From contig CP129469.1 of the NCBI GenBank assembly GCA_030583665.1, positions 2,471,043-2,535,042 of the forward strand: a stretch of DNA of 64,000 bases, read 5' to 3'. The notes under the pieces were generated by a model. It was not told the DNA's origin and did not search any database. It saw only the letters and a program-made list of their open reading frames with translations. Of this stretch, positions 18,633-26,636 are shown in pieces (within the stretch, counting starts at the first letter, position 1; each line of letters starts with the position of its first letter). Source of the stretch: Candidatus Jettenia sp. AMX2 (lineage in GTDB: Bacteria > Planctomycetota > Brocadiia > Brocadiales > Brocadiaceae). Both the position numbers and the translations under genes were made by a program.

Positions 18633-19277
18633 AGTATCAATGGGAAGATTCAGACGTCTCATTAATACTCGATTTTGATAACCTTTTCTTGGTGCAGTAT
18701 CCCCAAGATATACTACTTGTGGTTTGCTTAAAAAAGCGTGGCCAAATACTTCAATGATAGCCTTTTCGAGAATATTATGCGTACCGGGACTAAGAGAAAA
18801 TGTCTCTTCGCTGTTTATTTGTACATAAATACTACTGTGCTGAGATATTTTACGTATGAGCCTTTCTCTTATTTTTGTTGATTTGATTCTCAACTCAGTA
18901 ATAAGCTTTTGCAGCTTTTCAGGATGCTTCTCAGAAAATAGGCATTCGAAATCTGGATGAAGTCTATAGTATGTATTTGGATCATTCGTGCTGAGTTGAT
19001 GTCTAACCACGAGGCCATAATTCATAAGAGGCGTAAGGGAGGTCTTTCTATATGCTTCTCGTGTATTTTCTGCTACCTGTCTACCCAGTTCATTTCTAGC
19101 AAAATTTAGAATATCATGAATTCTGGCTCCTTCGCACAAACTTTTATGATCAGGTAATAGTCCCTTTCTTTCAGTTTTATCAGACAACGCCATTATACAA
19201 ACTGCTGTTTGTTCTGAAATGAACCGCTGTGGAAAATTTATTTTTTCAAGGATAGTTTTAATCTCCTGAATTTTCAT
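18633..19277 (-). pseudogene. BsuBI/PstI-like restriction endonuclease, N-terminal part (split by IS)
   Basis: The N-terminal, helix-rich part (215 codons) of the endonuclease whose C-terminal part is at 16740-17030. It resembles the N-terminal domain of BsuBI/PstI enzymes, with RFISEQTAVCIMALSD and GARIHDILNFARNELG. Read without repair, the frame runs about 19 codons into the IS3 end before stopping. The start codon overlaps the end of the methyltransferase gene by 20 bases, so the two were cotranscribed. BsuBI and PstI cut CTGCAG; that specificity is plausible here but not shown. Confidence 0.88.
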
Positions 19278-21150
19278 TTTTCCACCCTCTGAGGTTTCTC
19301 TTTATAAAGCTAAGTTCCTTCGTATTTAAACCATAAGCTTTAGCCACTAAAACATTCAATTCTGTAAGCAACTTGTTTTTCTTTGCTTCTTCAACTGCCT
19401 GAATTTCTTTAGCAATATCCGCAATTTTATCATCGTATTTACCAGTTGCTACGGGAAGAAGATTCAACTCTGTTGCCGAAACCTGCGTGTTGCCGTTCAT
19501 GGCACGGAAAAAGAAGTCAACGACTTCTGAATTGAGGACGCCAAGAATAAAATAGAGATCAATTGTATTGTTTTCAGTTAAAGGTTGGACAATATTCAAA
19601 TGGTTCTCAACGAAATATCCATCACGCTCTTTCTTACAAAACTCTTCAGGTATACAAGCCACAATGCGTGACGGTTGTTCGTCTGCCGTAACACGCTGAA
19701 CAAGGATACAAGGGCCTTTAACAATAAGTTGCTTTGTTTTTGAATTGAATTTCAGGAAGCAGGGCCTTGCAGTACCCATTCTATTAAAAGAAAAACTAAA
19801 CTTCCCAACATCCGTTGCCCATACTAACGGCAGGGTATCCGGCTCTTTCTGTGTTGATAATAACGGTTTAACCCTGTTCCAGACAATCTGCCCTGTTTTT
19901 GCCCGATAATTAACTTCCTGTCCGGATAAGAGATGACTTCCCTTAATTATCTTGCTAAGAATGTTATATACATCCAAAGAATCGGCAACAAACCATACTG
20001 TTGTACCGTTAAGTCGCTGGATTACTTTATTTCTGTCAACAACTATTGCCCTATGCCGATCTCTTATATCCTCCAGGGTTTTCATGAGAGAAATGTTGAT
20101 TTTCTCATCGTTCTGTTTATCTCGCTTGAGTGAAAGAATCATCGTACCATGAAGGACATTGTCAAAAATACTTTTTCGATCCGAGATATTAACGATTTCC
20201 TTTATTGCTGTTTTTCTTTCAATAAACTCCCTGAGGTTTTTAAAATAAAGTCCTGAAAGCATCGAGCGAGGGACTATGAAACCCAATCTCCCATGTGTCC
20301 TTAACATCTCAATACCTGCGTGAATAAAGAGGGCATAAGCATTGGGATGCCCGTAAATAGACTCCGTAAAAGTGTCTTTTATATTTTGCTCTATATTCTT
20401 TATTTTATAATAAGGTGGATTGCCTACGACAAAATCAAACTGGTCCTCTAACGGTATACTGATTCCGTCATAGAATAACTGGATACCTTTTCTCCTTGAT
20501 GCCAACAAATGCAAGGTATCAGCACAATAGACAGGCAGGGGTTTTAATTCAGTAATAGTATTCCTGGAGACAAATTCAAGGACTGGAGGTGCAAGGAGCA
20601 TTGCCAGATTTAACCGGGTAAAAAAACAAGCCTTTGGGTCAATATCTATCCCACTGATAGCCGAAACAGCCATCGGATACCATTCGGATATAGGTATGGC
20701 AGCTTTTTTGAGTGCATTCAGGTAAATGCGGCATGCCTCTCCTAAAAAAGCCCCCGAACCACAGGCAGGGTCTATAAGCCTCTTTTGCAAAATACCTTTC
20801 GATGGAATATATTCAACCGATTTTAATATGTATCTAACTATCTCTATTGGTGTTGAATATTGTCCTAATTGCTTTCTTAATCCAAGAGAAACAATATGGA
20901 GATAATCCATTATTGCAAACTCTTTTTTGTGGTAATCATCCAATATTGTTTCTTCATGCATTTGCCACGGCTGAGGGATGTCAGAATCAGGCTCGTTTCC
21001 ACATAAAAGTATTCTACATACAGTACCTATTTGAGATTCACTGAGTCCAAGACCAAGCTTATCATTTTCATGGAGATAATAGGAGATAATGGCCTTGAGA
21101 AATTTTCGTTCCAGAGGAGGATCTGTTACAGATAAAAAGTGCTGAGTCAT
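19258..21150 (-). CDS. N6-adenine DNA methyltransferase of the BsuBI/PstI-like system
   Basis: Type II gamma-class methyltransferase of 630 residues. Motif I is LIDPACGSGAFLGEA (about residue 126), the SAM acidic loop is ISGIDIDPKAC, and the catalytic motif IV is FDFVVGNPPYYKIKN (about 240), where NPPY marks adenine-N6 transfer. The C-terminal ~250 residues would be the target recognition domain. It is longer than the ~500 residues of M.BsuBI. It overlaps the endonuclease gene downstream, so with the endonuclease broken by an IS it is now an orphan methyltransferase. A possible promoter lies in the AT-rich 21151-21278 gap. Confidence 0.9.
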   Translation of the reverse strand: MTQHFLSVTDPPLERKFLKAIISYYLHENDKLGLGLSESQIGTVCRILLCGNEPDSDIPQPWQMHEETILDDYHKKEFAIMDYLHIVSLGLRKQLGQYSTPIEIVRYILKSVEYIPSKGILQKRLIDPACGSGAFLGEACRIYLNALKKAAIPISEWYPMAVSAISGIDIDPKACFFTRLNLAMLLAPPVLEFVSRNTITELKPLPVYCADTLHLLASRRKGIQLFYDGISIPLEDQFDFVVGNPPYYKIKNIEQNIKDTFTESIYGHPNAYALFIHAGIEMLRTHGRLGFIVPRSMLSGLYFKNLREFIERKTAIKEIVNISDRKSIFDNVLHGTMILSLKRDKQNDEKINISLMKTLEDIRDRHRAIVVDRNKVIQRLNGTTVWFVADSLDVYNILSKIIKGSHLLSGQEVNYRAKTGQIVWNRVKPLLSTQKEPDTLPLVWATDVGKFSFSFNRMGTARPCFLKFNSKTKQLIVKGPCILVQRVTADEQPSRIVACIPEEFCKKERDGYFVENHLNIVQPLTENNTIDLYFILGVLNSEVVDFFFRAMNGNTQVSATELNLLPVATGKYDDKIADIAKEIQAVEEAKKNKLLTELNVLVAKAYGLNTKELSFIKRNLRGWKNENSGD

Positions 21151-21278
21151 TATTTTAGATAGGGAGAACAGTTTTTTATGACTTCGGTAGAACGCAACAC
21201 TAATTCAATAGATTCAATTGAATCTATTATATATGAAATAGTGTTTATGTCAAATAAAATATTTTGGAGAGATGAGAA

Positions 21279-22121
21279 TTAAATTTCCGGCAGTAGGATG
21301 TTTATCTGAGCGCCGGGAAAATATTTCAGATTAACTTCCTTTTCTTTTCCCCATGCCCAGGCAGGAATTATTGAAAGTTTTGAAGTCCCTGAACGGATGG
21401 AGAGTTTGCCATTCCATTGATTGACGAATCGCCTTACGGCGGCAAGTCCATGCCCTCTCCCTTTTTCTGCATATCGTGACCCCCCGTGAAGTAATGCCTT
21501 TTCGATGGCGTCGAGGTCGCTTTTTAATGAAAACCTTTCCGATAAGGACATTCTAAAACCAATTCCAATATCCATAACGGCAATTTTTACCACATTTCTG
21601 CTGATATTTTGAAAATAATATTTTTGTATTCCTACAAATCCCTTGTTCTCGCTGTGCTCGATGATATTCTGACATACCTCTGAAAGGGCCACAATAAAAC
21701 CGTGCATTGTCTTTTCATCGTAATGGAGATGCCTTGCAAGTATCGATTGGGCACGGTTTTTGACCTTCCCGACAATGAAGTGAATATCGTCTGACTTCTC
21801 TATTGGTGTTATTTCAAGTAAAACATCGGAATAAGCATTTCTCAGGTATTTTTCCGGCAGGTACGGTTGGGAAGGTTCAAGTATGAAATATTCACCAGCA
21901 AACCTGAAGAAATCCATCCGTTCGAAATATTTAAGGACTTCTTCTGAATACGGAAGACGAACGGTTTTTTGAATACCCTTTGATTTGTGAAGTTCCCCGA
22001 TTTCCAGAAGTCCAACCATACCGTAAGGGTCTACAAAGGTTACTTCCCGGAGATCAATGGGTGATGGTGTATCAAGGTTTTTAAGAATTTGTTCAAAGGT
22101 ATCTTCTGTTATTTGAGTCAT
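21279..22121 (-). CDS. STAS-like / HATPase_c regulatory protein
   Basis: About 280 residues. The first ~95 residues look STAS-like (SPIDLREVTFVDPYGMVGLLEIGE). The rest is a GHKL ATPase of the RsbW/SpoIIAB type: N box ALSEVCQNIIEHSE, G1 box VMDIGIGF and G2 box GRGHGLAAVRRF. It probably acts as an anti-sigma-type switch kinase or ATP-dependent regulator. ATG 22121 is chosen because AGGAAGTGA precedes it; an in-frame start 12 codons upstream lacks one. Proteins of this kind usually pair with DUF4325 proteins; one is at 10998-11558, beyond the restriction island. Confidence 0.8.
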   Translation of the reverse strand: MTQITEDTFEQILKNLDTPSPIDLREVTFVDPYGMVGLLEIGELHKSKGIQKTVRLPYSEEVLKYFERMDFFRFAGEYFILEPSQPYLPEKYLRNAYSDVLLEITPIEKSDDIHFIVGKVKNRAQSILARHLHYDEKTMHGFIVALSEVCQNIIEHSENKGFVGIQKYYFQNISRNVVKIAVMDIGIGFRMSLSERFSLKSDLDAIEKALLHGGSRYAEKGRGHGLAAVRRFVNQWNGKLSIRSGTSKLSIIPAWAWGKEKEVNLKYFPGAQINILLPEI

Positions 22122-22405
22122 TAAATCACTTCCTGGTTCACCATGTTCTCCGGACATGCCTTACTGCTTCTTCTACTTCAGCGCATGCTGCCTATCCCTT
22201 ACAACCTCTCTGCAAGGGCTCATTTTATTTTATTTCAAGACCTTGTTTGTCATGAAGAGAATATGCTATGAAGGTATTTGTTCCAGGAAAGGATCAATTA
22301 TTTAAGAACTAATTTAATATTTAGAAAATTCAAAGTTGCAGGACACAACGGCACTTCGCTCTATATAGAAAAAACTACTGACAAAGGTAACTTAACTTGA
22401 AGGAT

Positions 22406-22933
22406 TTATGGAACATATTCCATAATGAAGTTCAGATAACCTCTCAACCCACCCTGCTTATAATGTTTCCTGGCAGAATTAAGTACCTTGCGTATAGCCA
22501 TCTTTACCTCGTGCCTTGTGTATGAATTCATACTAAGCTGCAACCTGAGTTCCTGATTAATTGCAGCCACAATAACATTCCTGCTCAAAGCCTCGGGTTT
22601 CATTGATAATGTTTCCAATGCCAGAATAACATCAGGATCAGTTAAAGAGTAATGAATCTCATGCACTTTTTTTATCGCATGTTCAATTACATAGAGAAGG
22701 GTTAGATAGTATTGATCTTCCCAATCTATGCCGATAATTTTCTCGGTTGCCTGTGAAAATAATTCATGTAAAGGTTTCAGTTTATAAGAGAAACTACCTT
22801 TGTCCGATTCTATTCTGACAAGACCTTCCTCATCGCTTGAAAATGATATAGAGAAATTTGCTGTTCCGCTTTTTTCGTCTATTTCTTTGTGTTCTGCTAT
22901 CGATTCCAGTTTTTCTAAAAATTCTTTATCCAT
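22406..22933 (-). CDS. hypothetical protein
   Basis: About 175 residues, not recognised. It begins DKEFLEKLESIAEH, is mixed alpha/beta at first (FSISFSSDEEGLVRIES) and helical later, with no signal peptide, membrane segment or metal motif. I chose the ATG at 22933 because the in-frame codons further upstream (to 22993) fall in the dispersed GCGAAGCGACGAAGCAATCTT-type repeat, which is not coding elsewhere. It follows the STAS/HATPase gene's start region on the same strand at a distance of ~285 bases, so the two need not be an operon. Confidence 0.55.
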   Translation of the reverse strand: MDKEFLEKLESIAEHKEIDEKSGTANFSISFSSDEEGLVRIESDKGSFSYKLKPLHELFSQATEKIIGIDWEDQYYLTLLYVIEHAIKKVHEIHYSLTDPDVILALETLSMKPEALSRNVIVAAINQELRLQLSMNSYTRHEVKMAIRKVLNSARKHYKQGGLRGYLNFIMEYVP

Positions 22934-22956
22934 AATATCTCTTACCATTTTAATTT

Positions 22957-23026
22957 CTCGACGGTCACTGCAAGGAGCGAAGCGACGAAGCAATCTTAAT
23001 ACTATCCGGAATATGACATCTTATCG
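22957..23026. repeat. dispersed intergenic repeat (GAGCGAAGCGACGAAGCAAT family)
   Basis: The stretch GGAGCGAAGCGACGAAGCAA, followed by CTATCCGGAATATGACATC, recurs with changes at 55618-55680 (GGAGCTAAGGAGCAATCTC, then CATCCGGAATAGGACATC). Shorter relatives occur at 30422-30445 and 56600-56640. No gene is inside. Confidence 0.65.
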
Positions 23027-23148
23027 CAGGATTAATGAATGAATTGCACTTGTGAATTGCCGACCGATAACTTTCCATGTTTTTATTGTTGGGCCACCAT
23101 CCACAGCTATTGCGAAAAGCTCGTTATTCCATTGGTTGGTGGAATGCC

Positions 23149-23886
23149 TTACTGCGGAAAAGAATAATGTTTTCTTTTCAAAAGATTTGCAACGTTAAAA
23201 AAATTGACGTAAAACTGTTCTGACTGCTTCAGATAGCCTTTTTCCAATGCATGGTAATCAGCGAGCATTTTTTGTTTATCGGAAACAATGCCCTTCAATG
23301 ATTCCAACTCTCCTTTATAAGCATCAGCCCACTGAATGATCGTGTCTTTTGTTATCTCTACATGAAATTGGATACCATAAATATTCCTGCCATATTTTAA
23401 TACCTGATTTTGACAAAGTTCCGAGAAGGCTAATCTTTTTCCTCCCTCCGGAATAGTAAAAGTATCACCGTGCCATTGGAATACCTGAAAAATTTCAGGA
23501 AAGCCCTTAAACAGATCATCATGTAATCCATAATCATTTAACACCGTTTTATACCAACCAATCTCTTTTTCCGGATTCTTGCTTACCTTAGCGCCTGTCG
23601 CCTTTGCAATGAGTTGTGCACCCAAACAAATGCCCAGAAAAGGCACTTCCTCTTCAACTACTCTCTTAAGTAAAGTATCTTCTTCCCTCAAAAACGGATA
23701 TTTTTCTTCCTCATACACATTCATTGGTCCTCCAAGAGATATGACTGACTGAAATGCCTTTTCTAATCTGGGCAATCTATCTCCGGAAGACAGGTCGATA
23801 ATTATATATGGTATTTTGTTATCTTCAAGAAAGTCTGCTATAGTACCAGGACCTTCAATGGATATATGTTTTATGAATAATATCAT
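23149..23886 (-). CDS. class I glutamine amidotransferase (GMP synthase-like)
   Basis: Stand-alone amidotransferase of 245 residues. The nucleophile elbow is FLGICLGAQLIAKATG (Cys about residue 95) and the other catalytic residues are in YGIQFHVEIT (His and Glu). Such proteins hydrolyse glutamine and resemble the GuaA amidotransferase domain; many bacterial stand-alone members (YfeJ-like) have no assigned substrate, and some act on gamma-glutamyl compounds. No ATPase or synthetase partner gene is next to it. Length is normal for the family. Confidence 0.85.
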   Translation of the reverse strand: MILFIKHISIEGPGTIADFLEDNKIPYIIIDLSSGDRLPRLEKAFQSVISLGGPMNVYEEEKYPFLREEDTLLKRVVEEEVPFLGICLGAQLIAKATGAKVSKNPEKEIGWYKTVLNDYGLHDDLFKGFPEIFQVFQWHGDTFTIPEGGKRLAFSELCQNQVLKYGRNIYGIQFHVEITKDTIIQWADAYKGELESLKGIVSDKQKMLADYHALEKGYLKQSEQFYVNFFNVANLLKRKHYSFPQ

Positions 23887-23894
23887 TGTTGTAC

Positions 23895-24016
23895 CTTATT
23901 AAATTAGGCTGGATTTTAAAAGACAAAAACCCAACAACTCTTTACCCATCCCTTAGTCCCCTCTTAAGAGGGGATTCAGGGATGGGTTTCCTCCCAAGAG
24001 GGGTTAGGGGTGTGTT
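23895..24016. repeat. dispersed repeat with CCCCTCTTAAGAGGGG palindrome, copy A
   Basis: About 120 bases starting TTAAATTAGGCTGG..TTTTAAAAGACAAA and ending AGGGGTTAGGGGTGTGTT. A second copy with the same order of blocks is at 42359-42473. Both contain inverted CCCCTCTT/AAGAGGGG blocks that could form hairpins. Related GGGG/CCCC hairpins are at 4078-4130, 39230-39276 and 41365-41405. Confidence 0.75.
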
Positions 24017-24156
24017 ATATGGTATTATGAAAACTTTGAAATTCCTGAACATTACATTAAACTGCTTTTGGCAGCGACTCTTTAGTTACATAACAAATAC
24101 TGCTTAAAAAACAATCCCCTACCCCCTTTATTAACTTATCCTTATCTACGATTATG

Positions 24157-24266
24157 TCACCCCTTCGGGGTTTTGTATGCGGTTATGTGTTGGCTATAAT
24201 CATTTCACCCCTTCGGGGTTATCAGTCTATGACTATTCATCGATCCTAATCCCGAAGGGGTGACAT
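24157..24266. repeat. cluster of CACCCCTTCGGGGTT hairpins
   Basis: TCACCCCTTCGGGGTT occurs at 24158-24172 and 24205-24220, and its reverse complement at 24249-24264; a degenerate copy (ATCACACCTTCGCGGTT) is at 24425-24441. Each is itself a small hairpin with a UUCG loop. Spacing is irregular and one copy is inverted, so it is not a CRISPR array. The rest of the 24017-24489 gap shows nothing I can assign. Confidence 0.7.
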
Positions 24267-24489
24267 AGTATCTTCAGAGATAAATTTTTACATTTCTGGC
24301 AATAATATCTTTGCAAAGTCTTGTATTCCGCTTTATGTAAGGCATTGGAGAAGATTGTAGTACTGCATAATTTTTGGTGCTCTTCCGGCTTGTTCGGATT
24401 ACGAAATTTGCAACCTAAAGTTATATCACACCTTCGCGGTTAAAATTTTTGGTTCTGACTTTGCTATGCTGTGATTTCTTTGTTATCCT

Positions 24490-25764
24490 TTACGCCTTAT
24501 CAGTCAGCTTAAAAACACAATATTCGGCGCACATTGAACAAACTTCGTCATTCTGCGGCCGCCCTTTTTCACGGATACTCCTGGCAACTACGGGATCGAT
24601 GCAGGTATTAAATTGCCCTTTCCAGTCCCTCTTCCTTCTGTAATGCGACATCTTTTTATCCCACTCCCATGCCGATTTAACTCCCTTGGCAATATCAGCG
24701 GCATGAGCTGCTATTCTGGCGGCCATTACGCCGTTTCTTACATCGGATGGACTGGGCAAACTCAAATGTTCGGTAGGAGTTACGTAACATAAAAAATCAG
24801 CCCCTGCCGCTGCCGCAATGGCCCCCCCGATAGCAGAGGTAATATGGTCATAACCCGGAGCAATATCCGTAACAATTGGCCCCAGGACATAGAAGGGTAC
24901 CCCTTTGCACAGTTCTTTCTGCAACTGAACCTGAGCGGTTACCTGATTCAGAGGCACATGTCCGGGCCCTTCCACCATAACCTGCACGCCTGCCTCCAGC
25001 GCTTTCTGGGCAAGTTCTGCAAGTACATTCAGTTCATAAATTTGTACGCGATCAAATGCATCCGCCAAGGCCCCCGGCCTCATGGCATCACCCAGACTCA
25101 GGGTCACATCATACTCCCTGGCGATAGCCAGTATCTCATCGTACTCTTCATACAATGGATTCTCACGGTTATTATGTATCATCCACTCCGCCAAAAATGT
25201 TCCCCCACGGCTTACGACACCGCAGATACGGTTGCTTTCCCTCAAATGCTTAAGAACACCCTTAGTAGCGCCGCAATGGACGGTAATAAAATCAACCCCA
25301 TCCTCACAATGCAGTCTTACGGCCTCAAGCATATCCCTTGCGGTCATATCAACAATCGAGCGCTTCTGCTGGACGGCTTTTACAGCCGCTTCATAAATCG
25401 GCACGCTCCCCACGGTGATAGAAGTTGATTCTATAATCTTTGTCCGTATCGAACGCAAATTACCGCCTGTGCTGAGGTCCATTACAGCATCGGCTCCAGC
25501 CTCTTCCACAACCCGTAATTTTTCGAGTTCGTTTGCACTATCAGCATAATCTGCCGAGGTACCTATATTGGCATTGACCTTTGTTTTGAGACCGGCCCCA
25601 ATACCACAGGCCTTTGCAGATTTACGCTTATGATTTACAGGGATAATGATCTTTCCTTCTGCAATCTTTGATCTGACATATTCAGGATCGATATCTTCAT
25701 CTCCGGCAACCTGCCGCATTTCTTGTGTAATAATATTTTGCCTAGCTTTTTGTAACTGTGTCAT
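24490..25764 (-). CDS. thiC: phosphomethylpyrimidine synthase ThiC
   Basis: Radical SAM enzyme that rearranges aminoimidazole ribotide into hydroxymethylpyrimidine phosphate for thiamine. The protein has 424 residues, the short form common in anaerobes, without the N-terminal extension of E. coli ThiC. Conserved blocks include KVNANIGTSAD, ADAVMDLSTGG, VEGPGHVPLNQV and YDHITSAIGGAIAAAAGADFLCYVTP. The cluster cysteines are at the C-terminus (CSMCAEYC). Its start overlaps the end of the upstream pseudouridine synthase gene by 23 bases, so there is no room for a TPP riboswitch directly in front of it. Confidence 0.97.
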   Translation of the reverse strand: MTQLQKARQNIITQEMRQVAGDEDIDPEYVRSKIAEGKIIIPVNHKRKSAKACGIGAGLKTKVNANIGTSADYADSANELEKLRVVEEAGADAVMDLSTGGNLRSIRTKIIESTSITVGSVPIYEAAVKAVQQKRSIVDMTARDMLEAVRLHCEDGVDFITVHCGATKGVLKHLRESNRICGVVSRGGTFLAEWMIHNNRENPLYEEYDEILAIAREYDVTLSLGDAMRPGALADAFDRVQIYELNVLAELAQKALEAGVQVMVEGPGHVPLNQVTAQVQLQKELCKGVPFYVLGPIVTDIAPGYDHITSAIGGAIAAAAGADFLCYVTPTEHLSLPSPSDVRNGVMAARIAAHAADIAKGVKSAWEWDKKMSHYRRKRDWKGQFNTCIDPVVARSIREKGRPQNDEVCSMCAEYCVFKLTDKA

Positions 25765-26524
25765 GTCTCCCCCGTCGTTTGTTCTTTACACGACCCTTCG
25801 TACCCTCTTTTTCTGCTGATGCATAAAGCTGTTCCACTTCCCGGTCTGTCAGTTTCCGGTATTTGCCGGTTCTTAAATCGGGATCGGATAAATTGCCAAT
25901 TTTTATCCTGCGCAGGATATGTACTTTAAATCCATACTCAGCAAGCATACGGCGAATCTCCCGGTTTTTACCTTCCCACAATACCATCAGAAACCTGCTT
26001 TTCTGCCTTCCTCTGTGTATGTCCTTAATCTTCAGCGGCCCTGTCTTACCAAAGGAAAGCCAGACACCTTTTTCTAATGCCGTAATTGCCTCGTCCGTCA
26101 GATATCCCCCAACCTCAACGAAATAGGTCTTTAGTACCTCGTATCTTGGATGAGATAACTTGTTTGCAAGTTCACCGTCATTCGTTATAAGAATGATCCC
26201 TTCACTCTCCTTGTCAAGTCTCCCCACCGTATACACCCTCTGGGTTATATTTTTCAATATATCGACCACTTTCAGACGTTCCATCTCATCACGATTCGTA
26301 CACACATACCCTCGTGGTTTATTAAGCAGGAAATAAATCTTGCGTTGTTTCCGAACCGGCATTCCGTCACAAAGAATCGTGTCTTTATCCGGATCAACAG
26401 CAGTACCAAGGGTGGTAACGCTTTTTCCGTTAACCGTTACCCTTCCATCAGCAATAAGCTTCTCACATTCACGACGCGAGCCAAATCCGGCTTCGGCCAA
26501 CACCTTTTGCAATCTTTCGGGCAT
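25742..26524 (-). CDS. rluB: 16S/23S rRNA pseudouridine synthase (RluB/RsuA family)
   Basis: Isomerises uridine in ribosomal RNA. An N-terminal S4 RNA-binding domain (RLQKVLAEAGFGSRRECEKLIADGRVTVNG) is followed by the RsuA-type catalytic domain with the Asp-containing motif GRLDKESEGIILITNDGEL and the GKNREIRRMLAEYG motif. The 260 residues end in a basic tail. The family cannot be split safely into RluB, RluE, RluF or RsuA from sequence alone; the S4 domain and 23S-type core favour RluB. It overlaps thiC downstream. Confidence 0.88.
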   Translation of the reverse strand: MPERLQKVLAEAGFGSRRECEKLIADGRVTVNGKSVTTLGTAVDPDKDTILCDGMPVRKQRKIYFLLNKPRGYVCTNRDEMERLKVVDILKNITQRVYTVGRLDKESEGIILITNDGELANKLSHPRYEVLKTYFVEVGGYLTDEAITALEKGVWLSFGKTGPLKIKDIHRGRQKSRFLMVLWEGKNREIRRMLAEYGFKVHILRRIKIGNLSDPDLRTGKYRKLTDREVEQLYASAEKEGTKGRVKNKRRGRHDTVTKS

Positions 26525-26636
26525 GAGTATTTCCTATGAAAAATTCCATACAATTTTACTGCAAAGACGCAAAATACGCAAAGATTTAAAGATTGTTGAT
26601 AATTAACTTCGTCCTACCAACTACCAACTTCTTTTA

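Noticed and set aside
24157..24266. CRISPR array
   Set aside because: Only three to four short palindromic units, one inverted, with unequal spacing and no cas genes.
25742..25800. TPP riboswitch in front of thiC
   Set aside because: thiC overlaps the upstream pseudouridine synthase gene, leaving no leader.
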